The notes below the pieces were generated by a model, which ran no database searches, was not told where the DNA came from, and saw only the letters and a list, made by a program, of their open reading frames with translations. The translations under genes and the position numbers were made by a program. Of a stretch of DNA of 64,000 nt, positions 34,088 through 41,511 are shown one piece after another. The stretch is taken from contig NZ_JBEPTM010000010.1 in assembly GCF_040549525.1 (NCBI RefSeq), forward strand, positions 32,559 through 96,558, read 5' to 3'. The first letter of the stretch is position 1; each line of letters opens with the position of its first letter. This DNA is from Lacisediminihabitans sp040549525. GTDB taxonomy: Bacteria > Actinomycetota > Actinomycetes > Actinomycetales > Microbacteriaceae.

Positions 34088-35022
34088 ACGCACTCTCCGG
34101 ATGGGCGGTGCTCTGCGGACTCGGGCTGGGGCTCGGGCTCTGGTCGCTCGCCAGTCTCGTGCCCCGATTGAGCCGGCCGCGGCTCGCCGCCAGGGTCGCG
34201 CCCTACGTCGTCGACGTGTCGATCGGTGCCCGCGAGCTTCTCGGCCGCCACACCGTCGACCCGCTCCCGGTCGTCGGAGCTCTGTTCGGCCCGGCATTCG
34301 AACGACTCCGAACTCTGCTCGGCTCCGCGCTCGGCGGGGGTGCCACCATCGAGCTGCGCTTGCGACAATCATCGTCGCTCCTCACTGTGGAGGCCTTTCG
34401 ATCCCGCCAGTTGGCGTGGGGTATCGGCGCCGCGCTTCTCGGACTGGTCGCGCCCCTGGCGTTCGCTCGCGTGCGCCCGATCGCCCCCGCCCTTGTCGGC
34501 GCCATCGTGGTCATCTCGGCGATATTCGGCATCGTGCTCTGCGACCGGATGCTGCACCGGGCTGCCGTGAAGCGCCTCGCGCGGATCACCGCCGAGCTTC
34601 CGACGGTGTTGGAGTTCCTCACCCTCAGCCTCTCGGCCGGCGAAGGCATCCTCGATGCCCTTCGGCGGGTCGGCAGGGTCAGCCACGGCGAGCTGGCAGC
34701 CGAGCTCGCGGCAGTCGTCACGGTCGTCAACACCGGGGTGCCCCTCGCCGAGTCGCTCGACGCTCTCGCCTCCGGCATCCGCTTACGCGCTCTCACCCGC
34801 TGCGTCGACCAGGTGACCGGCGCCCTGGAGCGAGGCACCCCGCTCGCCGAGGTGCTGCGCGCCCAGGCCCAGGATGCGCGAGACGATGCCAAGCGGGAGC
34901 TCCTCGAGGTCGCGGGAAAAAAAGAAGTCGCGATGCTCGTGCCGCTGGTGTTCCTCATCCTGCCGGTGACCATCGTCTTCGCGATCTATCCGGGCATCTT
35001 CGTGCTGCAATTCGGGCTCTGA
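34075..35022 (+). CDS. tadC: Type II secretion system F / TadC-like membrane protein
   Basis: A 315-aa partner platform protein: N-terminal helix (about 8-28), a pair of helices at about 110-155, the T2SSF domain (LPTVLEFLTLSLSAGEGILDALRRVG ... GTPLAEVLRAQAQDARDDAKRELLEVAGKKE) and a terminal helix. The KKEVAMLVPLVFLILPVTIVFAI-type ending is typical of TadC. The ATG at 34075 has GGAGGA just upstream and overlaps the end of tadB. Confidence 0.9.
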   Translation: MVRLDALSGWAVLCGLGLGLGLWSLASLVPRLSRPRLAARVAPYVVDVSIGARELLGRHTVDPLPVVGALFGPAFERLRTLLGSALGGGATIELRLRQSSSLLTVEAFRSRQLAWGIGAALLGLVAPLAFARVRPIAPALVGAIVVISAIFGIVLCDRMLHRAAVKRLARITAELPTVLEFLTLSLSAGEGILDALRRVGRVSHGELAAELAAVVTVVNTGVPLAESLDALASGIRLRALTRCVDQVTGALERGTPLAEVLRAQAQDARDDAKRELLEVAGKKEVAMLVPLVFLILPVTIVFAIYPGIFVLQFGL

Positions 35023-35053
35023 CAGCGATCACCTCACGAAAGGACCATCCATC

Positions 35054-35230
35054 ATGAACAGGCTCCGCGAACGATTTCAGGCTGCGTTGGGGAACGAGCG
35101 TGGCGATGTCCCTGGCTGGGTTCTCATCACGCTGATGACCGCCGGGCTCGTGATCATCATCTGGGGTCTTGCCGGCCCGGCGCTCAGTGCGGTGTTCCAG
35201 CAGGCGATCCAGCGCGTCACCGGCTTCTGA
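35054..35230 (+). CDS. Small Flp-pilin-like membrane peptide
   Basis: A 58-codon frame begins with ATG at 35054, 10 nt after AAAGGA, and fits exactly between tadC and the first TadE-like gene. The peptide starts MNRLRERFQAALGNERGD and then has one long hydrophobic segment (WVLITLMTAGLVIIIWGLAG), ending FQQAIQRVTGF. The layout (short basic/polar leader with NERGD, then a single helix) is that of Flp-type pilins or the related small actinobacterial pilus subunits. Cleavage after the Gly in NERG is possible but unproven. It is the best candidate for the major pilin of this operon. Confidence 0.8.
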   Translation: MNRLRERFQAALGNERGDVPGWVLITLMTAGLVIIIWGLAGPALSAVFQQAIQRVTGF

Positions 35231-35247
35231 CCCGCGGAGCCATCACC

Positions 35248-35646
35248 ATGCACCGCCTGCGATCCCTCGCGCGCAACGAGGCCGGTTCGGCCGTCGCCGA
35301 ATTCGTGATGGTGGGTGCGCTGCTCACGGTGCTCACCCTCTCGGTGATGCAGCTCGCGCTGGCGCTGCACATCCGAAACACGGTGCTCGACGCGGCGTCC
35401 GAGGGCGCCAGGTTCGCCGCCCTCGCCGACAGCTCGCTCGGGGAGGGGGCCGCGCGATCCCGGGACCTGATCACCTCGGCCATCGGGCCCGGCTATGCGA
35501 CCGACGTGACGGCCGGCTATGGACGCTACCTCGGACATTCCTCGGCCATCGTCACCGTGCGCGCGCCGCTGCCGCTCATCGGTCTGTTCGGCCTCGATGG
35601 TGGGCTGGAGGTGAGCGGTCATGCGGCCGTCGAGACGATTCCGTAG
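35248..35646 (+). CDS. TadE-family pseudopilin
   Basis: A 132-aa protein: short N-terminus with EAGSAVAEFVMVGALLTVLTLSVMQ, the Gly-x-Ala-x-Glu-Phe start of the TadE domain, and one N-terminal helix. The extracytoplasmic remainder is rich in Ala and Gly (LDAASEGARFAALAD is a common TadE follow-on). TadE/F/G proteins are minor pilins or wall anchors of Tad pili. It is followed by two similar genes with overlapping ends. Confidence 0.87.
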   Translation: MHRLRSLARNEAGSAVAEFVMVGALLTVLTLSVMQLALALHIRNTVLDAASEGARFAALADSSLGEGAARSRDLITSAIGPGYATDVTAGYGRYLGHSSAIVTVRAPLPLIGLFGLDGGLEVSGHAAVETIP

Positions 35647-36097
35647 CGCGATGCATGGCGCGATGAGTGCGCAGGACGGCACCGCCTCCCTCGAGTTCGT
35701 CACCGCCGGCATGATCCTGTTGCTGCCCCTGGTCTACCTCGTGCTGACGATGTCCGCCCTGCAGGCCGCATCCCTCGCCGTTGAGGGGGCCGCTCGCCAG
35801 GCGGTGCGGGTCTATGTGCAAGCGCCCGATACCCGCAGTGCCGAAGCCGAGGCCGATCGGGCGATCCGATTCGCGCTCGCCGACTACGGCATCGATTCCT
35901 CGACCGCGAGCGTCTCGATCTCCTGCTCACCCCTGGCCTCCGAATGCCTGCGGCGCCGGGCCGCGGTCACGATCTCGGTCGAGGTCTCCGTCGGTCTTCC
36001 GCTCGTGCCCGCGGTGCTCTCGGCTGGTGGGCCTGCGGCGGTGCCGCTCCGATCGACCGCCACCGAACAGGTCTCCCGGTTCTGGGGTGAGCAGTGA
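35621..36097 (+). CDS. TadE/TadF-like minor pilin
   Basis: A 158-aa protein with QDGTASLEFVTAGMILLLPLVYLVL, again the TadE-type entry into a single helix, then AASLAVEGAARQAVRVYV and a Cys pair (SCSPLASEC) that could form a disulfide outside the membrane. The start at 35621 overlaps the upstream gene by 26 bp; ATG codons at 35651 and 35663 are alternatives and would still keep the whole helix. The stop overlaps the next GTG. Confidence 0.82.
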   Translation: MRPSRRFRSAMHGAMSAQDGTASLEFVTAGMILLLPLVYLVLTMSALQAASLAVEGAARQAVRVYVQAPDTRSAEAEADRAIRFALADYGIDSSTASVSISCSPLASECLRRRAAVTISVEVSVGLPLVPAVLSAGGPAAVPLRSTATEQVSRFWGEQ

Positions 36098-36540
36098 GAG
36101 CAGCACTGGCACGGGTGAGGGGGGAGGAGGGATCGCTCCTTCCGCTCACCATCTTCTACGGCTTCCTCTCGCTGGTGCTGATCCTTCTGGTCGTCGCCGC
36201 GACCTCCCTCTACCTCGAGCGCAAACGCCTGTTCACGGTGGCGGATGGCGCGGCCCTCGTCGGCGCTGAGGCCTTCGCCCTCGATGACGTGTCGGTCACC
36301 GCTGGCGCTCCACGCCCGAGCCTGCGTTCCGCGCAGGTGCGGGCGGCCGTGGCGGACTACCTCGACACCGTGCCCCACGATCGATTCGAGTCGTTGCGCC
36401 TCGAGTCGGCCGGCACCACGGACGGCCGCAGTGCCACCGTTGAGCTCTCCGCCTACTGGCGCCCTCCGGTGGTGTCGCTGCTGCTGCCCGAGGGCATCCG
36501 GCTCGAGGTGACGGCAGTGGGGAGGTCCGTCTTCGGCTGA
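36094..36540 (+). CDS. TadG-like pilus-assembly protein
   Basis: A 148-aa protein starting with GTG inside the previous stop. RGEEGSLLPLTIFYGFLSLVLILLVVAATSLYLERKRL gives one N-terminal helix (only the pattern matters), followed by FTVADGAALVGAEAFALD, the VADAAALAGA-type motif of TadG-like putative Flp pilus proteins. It is the last gene of the pilus operon and converges on the LysE-family gene with a 7-bp gap. Confidence 0.82.
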   Translation: MRAALARVRGEEGSLLPLTIFYGFLSLVLILLVVAATSLYLERKRLFTVADGAALVGAEAFALDDVSVTAGAPRPSLRSAQVRAAVADYLDTVPHDRFESLRLESAGTTDGRSATVELSAYWRPPVVSLLLPEGIRLEVTAVGRSVFG

Positions 36541-36547
36541 ACGGGTG

Positions 36548-37189
36548 CTACTCCGAGCTGCTGCCCACGAACAACACCGCCGCGCCGAGCCCGATCATCA
36601 TGACCCCACCGGCCGCGCCCAGCCTTCCGATGCGTCTCGGCGACCGAGCGAACCACTGCCGCACCGAGCCAGCGACGAGGGCCCACACGCTGTCGCTGAC
36701 CAGGGCGATCGCCACGAAGACCGCCCCGAGGGTCGCGAGCTGCAGCGGAATGACTCCGCGCGAGTAGTCCACGAACTGTGGAAGCACGGCGACGAGGAAG
36801 ACGATGGTCTTGGGGTTGGAGACACCAACGACGAAGCCCTCGGCGAGCATCCGCCGGGCACTGCGCGGTCGACGGGACTCGGGCGATTCGGCGTGGACGT
36901 CATTGCGGTGCCGGATCGCCTGGATGCCGAGGAAGACGAGGTAGAGGGCGCCGGCGATCTTGATGGCGGTGAAGAGCACGATCGACTGCTCCACGATCAC
37001 CCCGACTCCGAGGGCGACGGCGGCGGCGATGACGAGGGCCCCCGCGGCGTTGCCGGCCACGCTGAGGAGGCCCCCGATGCGGCCGAGCGCGAGCGACCGG
37101 CCGATCACGAAGAGCACACTCGGGCCCGGGATCAGCATCAGGCCGAGGGCGGCGAGCGCGAAGGTGAGAACGTTGCCAGCGGGGATCAT
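36548..37189 (-). CDS. LysE-family amino acid exporter
   Basis: A 213-aa membrane protein with about six helices. The family signature is LGLMLIPGPSVLFVIGRSLALGRIGGLLSVAG near 16-47 (GPSxLF). The C-terminal half has GFVVGVSNPKTIVFLVAVLPQF, including the conserved NPK. RhtB/LysE proteins export amino acids or homoserine lactone-like compounds, and substrate cannot be assigned. It is divergent from the flavoprotein gene at 37249. Confidence 0.9.
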   Translation of the reverse strand: MIPAGNVLTFALAALGLMLIPGPSVLFVIGRSLALGRIGGLLSVAGNAAGALVIAAAVALGVGVIVEQSIVLFTAIKIAGALYLVFLGIQAIRHRNDVHAESPESRRPRSARRMLAEGFVVGVSNPKTIVFLVAVLPQFVDYSRGVIPLQLATLGAVFVAIALVSDSVWALVAGSVRQWFARSPRRIGRLGAAGGVMMIGLGAAVLFVGSSSE

Positions 37190-37234
37190 GCTGAGAGCTT
37201 AGGGGCGACGCGCTCGACCGGGTTGCGGCTGGGG

Positions 37235-37248
37235 TACTGTCGGGATTT
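37235..37248 (+). promoter_or_regulatory. -10 element of a leaderless promoter
   Basis: TACTGT at 37235-37240 lies 8 nt before the ATG at 37249. No Shine-Dalgarno is present. Confidence 0.4.
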
Positions 37249-38427
37249 ATGGAGGATGTCGGCGCTCGCGCAACCCGTGATGACGATGCTTCGGCCGACG
37301 TCGTCTGGGATGTGCTCGTGGTCGGAGCCGGCCCCGCGGGGTCGTCCGCGGCCCGGGTAGCGGCGGAGGCTGGGGCATCCGTTCTGCTGGTCGATCGCGC
37401 GCGGTTTCCCCGCTACAAGACCTGCGGTGGTGGCCTCATCGGCATCTCCCTCGCGCACCTTCCGTCGTCGGTGCTTCCGATGGTCGAGCAGCAGGTGAGC
37501 GAAGTGCGGTTCTCCCTTCGTGGAGGGGCGCAGAAGTCCTATCGCCGCGTCCTGCCGTTCCTCGCCCTCGTGCAGCGCGAGAGATTCGATGACGCTCTCG
37601 TGAAGGCAGCCGTCGCCGAGGGGGTGACGTTTCGCGATGCGGTCGTCGTCAAGGCGGTGGAGGAGGCGGATGGGCTCGTCACGGTGACGACGGACGGCGC
37701 CCCGATCCGCGCCCGCGTTGTGGTGGGAGCCGATGGAACGAGCGGCCGGATCGGTCGTTACGTGGGGGTGCGGAATCGCGGCACCGACCTCGCGCTCGAG
37801 GTGGAGCTCACCAGAACAGCAGAGGCGCCCGACTACGACGGGGTGATCGCCTTCGACTGGGGCGCCGCCCCCGGAAGCTACGCGTGGGTGTTCCCCAAGG
37901 AGAAGGTGCTCACGGTCGGGGTCATCCAGGCCAGGGGCGAACCCCAACAGACTCGCGACTACCTCGAGTCCTGGCTGCACACTGCGGGTCTCGACGGCCT
38001 CGAGACCGAGCGCTCGAGCGGTCACCTCACCCAGTGGAGAGCCCCGGATTCACCGCTGCGACGCGGCTCTGTGCTGGTGGCGGGGGATGCCGCCGGACTG
38101 CTCGACCCGTGGACCCGCGAGGGCCTGTCCTACGCGCTCCGCTCCGGATGCTGGGCAGGGGAGGCCGCCGCGTCCGCCGCTCACGGCGACGACCGGGCAC
38201 TGCACGCGTACGCCGAGAGGATCGGCGAACAGCTCGATCCGGACATCCGGGCCGGCGAGCGTCTTCTGCGCTTCTTCGAGAGGCATCCCCGTCTCGTGCA
38301 CCTCACACTCGCATATACCGGAACCGGCATGAGACTCTTCCTCGCCGTCTGCGACGGCACGAAGACGCTCGGCGGCATCCTCTCCCGCCCTCTCCTGGGT
38401 CGCGCTCTGCGGGTGTTCGGCTCGTGA
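37249..38427 (+). CDS. Geranylgeranyl-reductase-family flavoprotein
   Basis: A 392-aa FAD-dependent oxidoreductase. The dinucleotide site is VLVVGAGPAGSSAARVA (about 19-35), followed by RFPRYKTCGGGLIG (the family CGGGL stretch) and the second FAD motif VLVAGDAAGLLDPWTREGLSYAL (about 277-299). Members reduce isoprenoid chains, and in actinobacteria a related enzyme (MenJ) saturates one isoprene of menaquinone; that role is inferred. Its stop overlaps the GTG of the J-domain gene downstream. Confidence 0.88.
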   Translation: MEDVGARATRDDDASADVVWDVLVVGAGPAGSSAARVAAEAGASVLLVDRARFPRYKTCGGGLIGISLAHLPSSVLPMVEQQVSEVRFSLRGGAQKSYRRVLPFLALVQRERFDDALVKAAVAEGVTFRDAVVVKAVEEADGLVTVTTDGAPIRARVVVGADGTSGRIGRYVGVRNRGTDLALEVELTRTAEAPDYDGVIAFDWGAAPGSYAWVFPKEKVLTVGVIQARGEPQQTRDYLESWLHTAGLDGLETERSSGHLTQWRAPDSPLRRGSVLVAGDAAGLLDPWTREGLSYALRSGCWAGEAAASAAHGDDRALHAYAERIGEQLDPDIRAGERLLRFFERHPRLVHLTLAYTGTGMRLFLAVCDGTKTLGGILSRPLLGRALRVFGS

Positions 38428-39059
38428 CCTCTGCCGAAGCCGCCCAGCTGCTCGGCGTGAGCGCGGAGGCGCTGCCGCCGGAGATCGAGCGGGCATTCAA
38501 GCAACGGGCGCGAATGTCTCACCCCGACCGATTCACGGGTGCCTCTCCCTCCGAATCGCGCGCGGCGGCCGCCGAGTTCATCCGGGTCACGGAGGCGCGC
38601 AACCTGCTGCTGCGGCTGGCGGCGGAGCGGGTGGGTGCCGCCGGATCCGCGTCGCCCCCGCGCATCACCGAGTCGCTCGTCTACACCTCGGCGCCCGCCC
38701 CGCGTTACGTGCCGCGTCGCAGCGGCGCGACGATCATCTGGACCTTCCTGTTGATCGTGGCCAGCGTGTTCTGTTTCATCGGCGGCACCCTGCCGCTCTC
38801 GCCGTGGAACCTGCTCTTGCTCGTGCCCCTCGACTTCTGCGCCATCGCCTACGCCCGCACGAGCAGGCAGGCCGCACTCGTCGGCACCCTCGTCTTCGGT
38901 GCGATCAACGCTGCGGTCGCGGTAACGATCGCCTCGTTCGGGTCGCTCGTCGCGCTCGAGATCCTGCTCGCTCCGGTGATCGCGCTGGTCGTGATCGGTC
39001 GCAGTCGGCGGGGAAGGCTCACCGACAGTGCTGCTCAGCGCGGGCGGCGCGGGGCGTAA
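38424..39059 (+). CDS. J-domain-like membrane protein
   Basis: A 211-aa protein. The N-terminal 60 residues resemble a DnaJ J-domain with MSHPDRF in place of the canonical HPD-containing loop, so the HPD tripeptide is kept. A linker (about 65-100) precedes four hydrophobic segments (about 104-185). The start is GTG coupled to the upstream flavoprotein stop. The gene ends 25 bp inside the 3' end of the convergent MFS gene. It might recruit DnaK to the membrane, but no substrate-binding domain is visible. Confidence 0.75.
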   Translation: MTSAEAAQLLGVSAEALPPEIERAFKQRARMSHPDRFTGASPSESRAAAAEFIRVTEARNLLLRLAAERVGAAGSASPPRITESLVYTSAPAPRYVPRRSGATIIWTFLLIVASVFCFIGGTLPLSPWNLLLLVPLDFCAIAYARTSRQAALVGTLVFGAINAAVAVTIASFGSLVALEILLAPVIALVVIGRSRRGRLTDSAAQRGRRGA

Positions 39060-40279
39060 CGCGGCACGTAGCGCAGAAGCACGCCCGCCCCGACGAGACC
39101 GACGATCCCCAGGACACCGCTGGCGAAGGAGATCGAGACCGCGGCGGTGAGCGCCGAGAGCGCGAGGGGCGAGACCGCGCTTCCGGCATCCCCGGTGAAG
39201 CGCCATGCTCCGAGAAACGGAGCCGGATCGTTCTGGTCCGCGAGGTCGGCTCCCAGGGTCATGAGGATGCCGCTTCCGATCCCGTTCGCGATCGACATGA
39301 AGAGTGCGGAGGCGATGAACCACGGCACGGCACTGGCGAGGTCGTGGGTGACGGCGAGCACGAGGTGCCCCACGCCGAGTCCGATCATCGACGGCAGGGC
39401 GCTCCAGAGCCGACCGAAGCGGTCCATGATCTGGCCACTGACATAGAAGAGGCCGAAGTCGAGAGCCCCGGCCGCGCCGATGATCAGGGCCGTCTGGGCA
39501 TCCGGGATCCCGATGCTCACCGCCCAGAGGGGCAGGATCACCTGGCGGCTCGCCCGCATCGCCCCGATGAGTGCCGCTCCGGTTCCGAGTCGTGACAGCA
39601 CGGCGCGGGAGGCCCAAATGGTGCGGAACAGACCCACCGATTCCGCGGCGACGAACACCGGGCCCGTTCGCTCGGATGTGGTCGTCCTGCGTTCGGCGAT
39701 CGATTCGACCGGATCGCGCAGCAGAAGCAGTGAGGCCGCCGCCGCCGCACAGCACACGATGTGCACCCAGAAGACGGACTGTGTCGAGCCGGAGAGATGG
39801 ATCACCGCCGCCGCGACGAAGGGGCCGATGAAATAGCCGAGACGGAAGGTGCCGCCGAGGGTCGACAGTGCCCTGGCACGAAAGGCACGCGGCACGAAGC
39901 TCGTCATGAACGCGTGACGGGCCAGTGCGAAGACGGCGGTGGAGAGACCGATGGCGAAGATGCCGAGGCCGAGGATCCAGGGGTTGGGGGAGGCGAGCGC
40001 GGTCACCAGACCGACGATGGAGAGCAGCGCCGCGTAGATCATGGCGGTGCGTTCGCCGATGCGGCTGACGATCCACCCGCTCGGGATGTCGCCGAAGAGC
40101 TCGCCGAGCAGGATCATCGAGGCGATGACTCCCGCGACCGCGAGCGACGCTCCGAGGCTGTTCGCCACCTGCGGGATGATGGGGATGATGGCGCCCTCGC
40201 CCACAGAGAACAGCAGCGTCGGCAGGATGGCGGGCAACGCGATCGAGCGGAAACTGAAGTCCGGCACGCTGCTGCTCAT
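39035..40279 (-). CDS. MFS transporter
   Basis: A 414-aa twelve-helix facilitator. Helix 1 begins ILPTLLFSVGEGAIIPIIPQVA. The loop 2-3 motif appears as GDIPSGWIVSRIGERTAM (about 64-81), and a second basic loop separates the halves near 195-210. ATG 40279 is the natural start, because upstream frame extension enters the prfB promoter region. It overlaps the J-domain gene at its 3' end. Substrate unknown. Confidence 0.85.
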   Translation of the reverse strand: MSSSVPDFSFRSIALPAILPTLLFSVGEGAIIPIIPQVANSLGASLAVAGVIASMILLGELFGDIPSGWIVSRIGERTAMIYAALLSIVGLVTALASPNPWILGLGIFAIGLSTAVFALARHAFMTSFVPRAFRARALSTLGGTFRLGYFIGPFVAAAVIHLSGSTQSVFWVHIVCCAAAAASLLLLRDPVESIAERRTTTSERTGPVFVAAESVGLFRTIWASRAVLSRLGTGAALIGAMRASRQVILPLWAVSIGIPDAQTALIIGAAGALDFGLFYVSGQIMDRFGRLWSALPSMIGLGVGHLVLAVTHDLASAVPWFIASALFMSIANGIGSGILMTLGADLADQNDPAPFLGAWRFTGDAGSAVSPLALSALTAAVSISFASGVLGIVGLVGAGVLLRYVPRYAPRRPR

Positions 40280-40339
40280 CACCTTCGAGGCTACCCGCTC
40301 AGGGGGCGAAGGCCCGTACCCGGTAGTCTTGACGGCGAT

Positions 40340-41449
40340 ATGGACGAGCTCGATTTTTCTGAACAGATCGCCGCACTCCGCTCGACCTTCGCGGACATCC
40401 GCGCCGTCGTCGGTGTGGAGAAACTCCAGCGAGAGATCGCGGACCTGAGCGAGCAGGCCGGCGTGCCCGACCTCTGGGACGACACCGACAAGGCCCAGAA
40501 GATCACCTCCGACCTCAGTCACCGCCAGGCAGAGCTCGCCAAGATCGTGAGCATCCAGAGCCGGCTCGATGATCTCGAGATCATGGTCGAGCTCGCCAAT
40601 GAGGAGGAGGATGCCTCGGCCGCGGCCGATGCGGGGGCCGAACTCTCCAGCATCCAGAAGCTGCTCGGTGAGCTGGAGGTGCAGACCCTGCTCAACGGAG
40701 AGTTCGACTCGCGCGCCGCCGTGCTCACCATCCGGGCCGGCGCAGGGGGAGTGGATGCTTCGGACTTCGCCGAAATGCTCATGCGCATGTACCTCCGCTG
40801 GGCAGAGCAGCACAACTATCCGGCGAAGGTGCTCGACACGAGCTACGCCGAAGAGGCCGGAATCAAGTCCACGACCATCGAGGTCGACGCGCCGTATGCC
40901 TTCGGCACGATGAGCGTGGAGGCCGGAACGCATCGTCTCGTTCGCATGAGTCCGTTCAACTCCGCGGGCAAGAGGCAGACCAGCTTCGCCGCGGTCGAGG
41001 TGATTCCGCTGATCGAGACCACCGACGTGATCGAGGTGCCGGAGGGCGACATCCGCGTGGATGTCTTCCGCTCCAGCGGCCCCGGCGGCCAGTCGGTGAA
41101 CACCACGGACTCCGCCGTGCGCATCACCCACATCCCCACCGGCACCGTGGTATCGATGCAGAACGAGAAGAGCCAGATCCAGAACCGTGCCGCCGCGATG
41201 CGCGTGCTGCAGTCCCGCCTTCTGCTCATTGAGCGGGAGCGTGAGGCCGCCCAGAAGAAGGAGCTCGCCGGTGTGATCACCGCGAGTTGGGGCGACCAGA
41301 TGCGCAGTTACGTGCTGGCGCCGTACCAGATGGTGAAGGACCTGCGCACGGACTACGAGGTCAACAACCCGACGGCGGTCTTCGACGGGGATCTCGACGG
41401 CTTCATCAACGCCGGCATCAAGTGGCGTAAGCGCGACCAGAGCGAGTAA
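40340..41449 (+). CDS. prfB: Peptide chain release factor 2
   Basis: A 369-aa class I release factor recognising UGA and UAA. The SPF tripeptide (RMSPFNSAG) is the RF2-specific decoding motif, and the catalytic GGQ is at 249-251. The frame is continuous from MDELDFSEQ: the in-frame UGA and +1 frameshift used for autoregulation in E. coli are absent. TAGTCT lies about 10 nt before the ATG. In many actinobacteria ftsE follows directly; here an oxidoreductase gene on the other strand intervenes. Confidence 0.97.
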   Translation: MDELDFSEQIAALRSTFADIRAVVGVEKLQREIADLSEQAGVPDLWDDTDKAQKITSDLSHRQAELAKIVSIQSRLDDLEIMVELANEEEDASAAADAGAELSSIQKLLGELEVQTLLNGEFDSRAAVLTIRAGAGGVDASDFAEMLMRMYLRWAEQHNYPAKVLDTSYAEEAGIKSTTIEVDAPYAFGTMSVEAGTHRLVRMSPFNSAGKRQTSFAAVEVIPLIETTDVIEVPEGDIRVDVFRSSGPGGQSVNTTDSAVRITHIPTGTVVSMQNEKSQIQNRAAAMRVLQSRLLLIEREREAAQKKELAGVITASWGDQMRSYVLAPYQMVKDLRTDYEVNNPTAVFDGDLDGFINAGIKWRKRDQSE

Positions 41450-41450
41450 G

Positions 41451-41467
41451 CCCGGTCGACCACCGGG
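41451..41467 (+). terminator. Hairpin after prfB
   Basis: CCCGGT-CGACC-ACCGGG forms a 6-bp GC stem with a 5-nt loop, beginning 2 nt after the prfB stop. No U tract follows, as is usual in high-GC actinobacteria. Probable terminator. Confidence 0.5.
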
Positions 41468-41476
41468 TGCTGTGCT

Positions 41477-41511
41477 GGTCGAGTAGGTCGCTCAGCGACC
41501 GTGTCGAGACC
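41477..41511. repeat. Interspersed palindromic repeat (GGTCGAGTAGG...GTGTCGAGACC)
   Basis: A 35-bp imperfect inverted repeat: outer arms GGTCGAG/...CGAGACC and an inner GGTCGCTCAGCGACC core that is itself palindromic. It lies between prfB and the convergent oxidoreductase and touches the latter's stop codon at 41511-41513. Elements of this wording are widespread between convergent genes in Microbacteriaceae. It may act as a bidirectional terminator. Only one copy occurs in this window. Confidence 0.7.

Noticed and set aside
40340..41449. Programmed +1 frameshift in prfB
   Set aside because: The frame from ATG 40340 is continuous through the GGQ domain. There is no early in-frame TGA preceded by CTT and a Shine-Dalgarno-like sequence.
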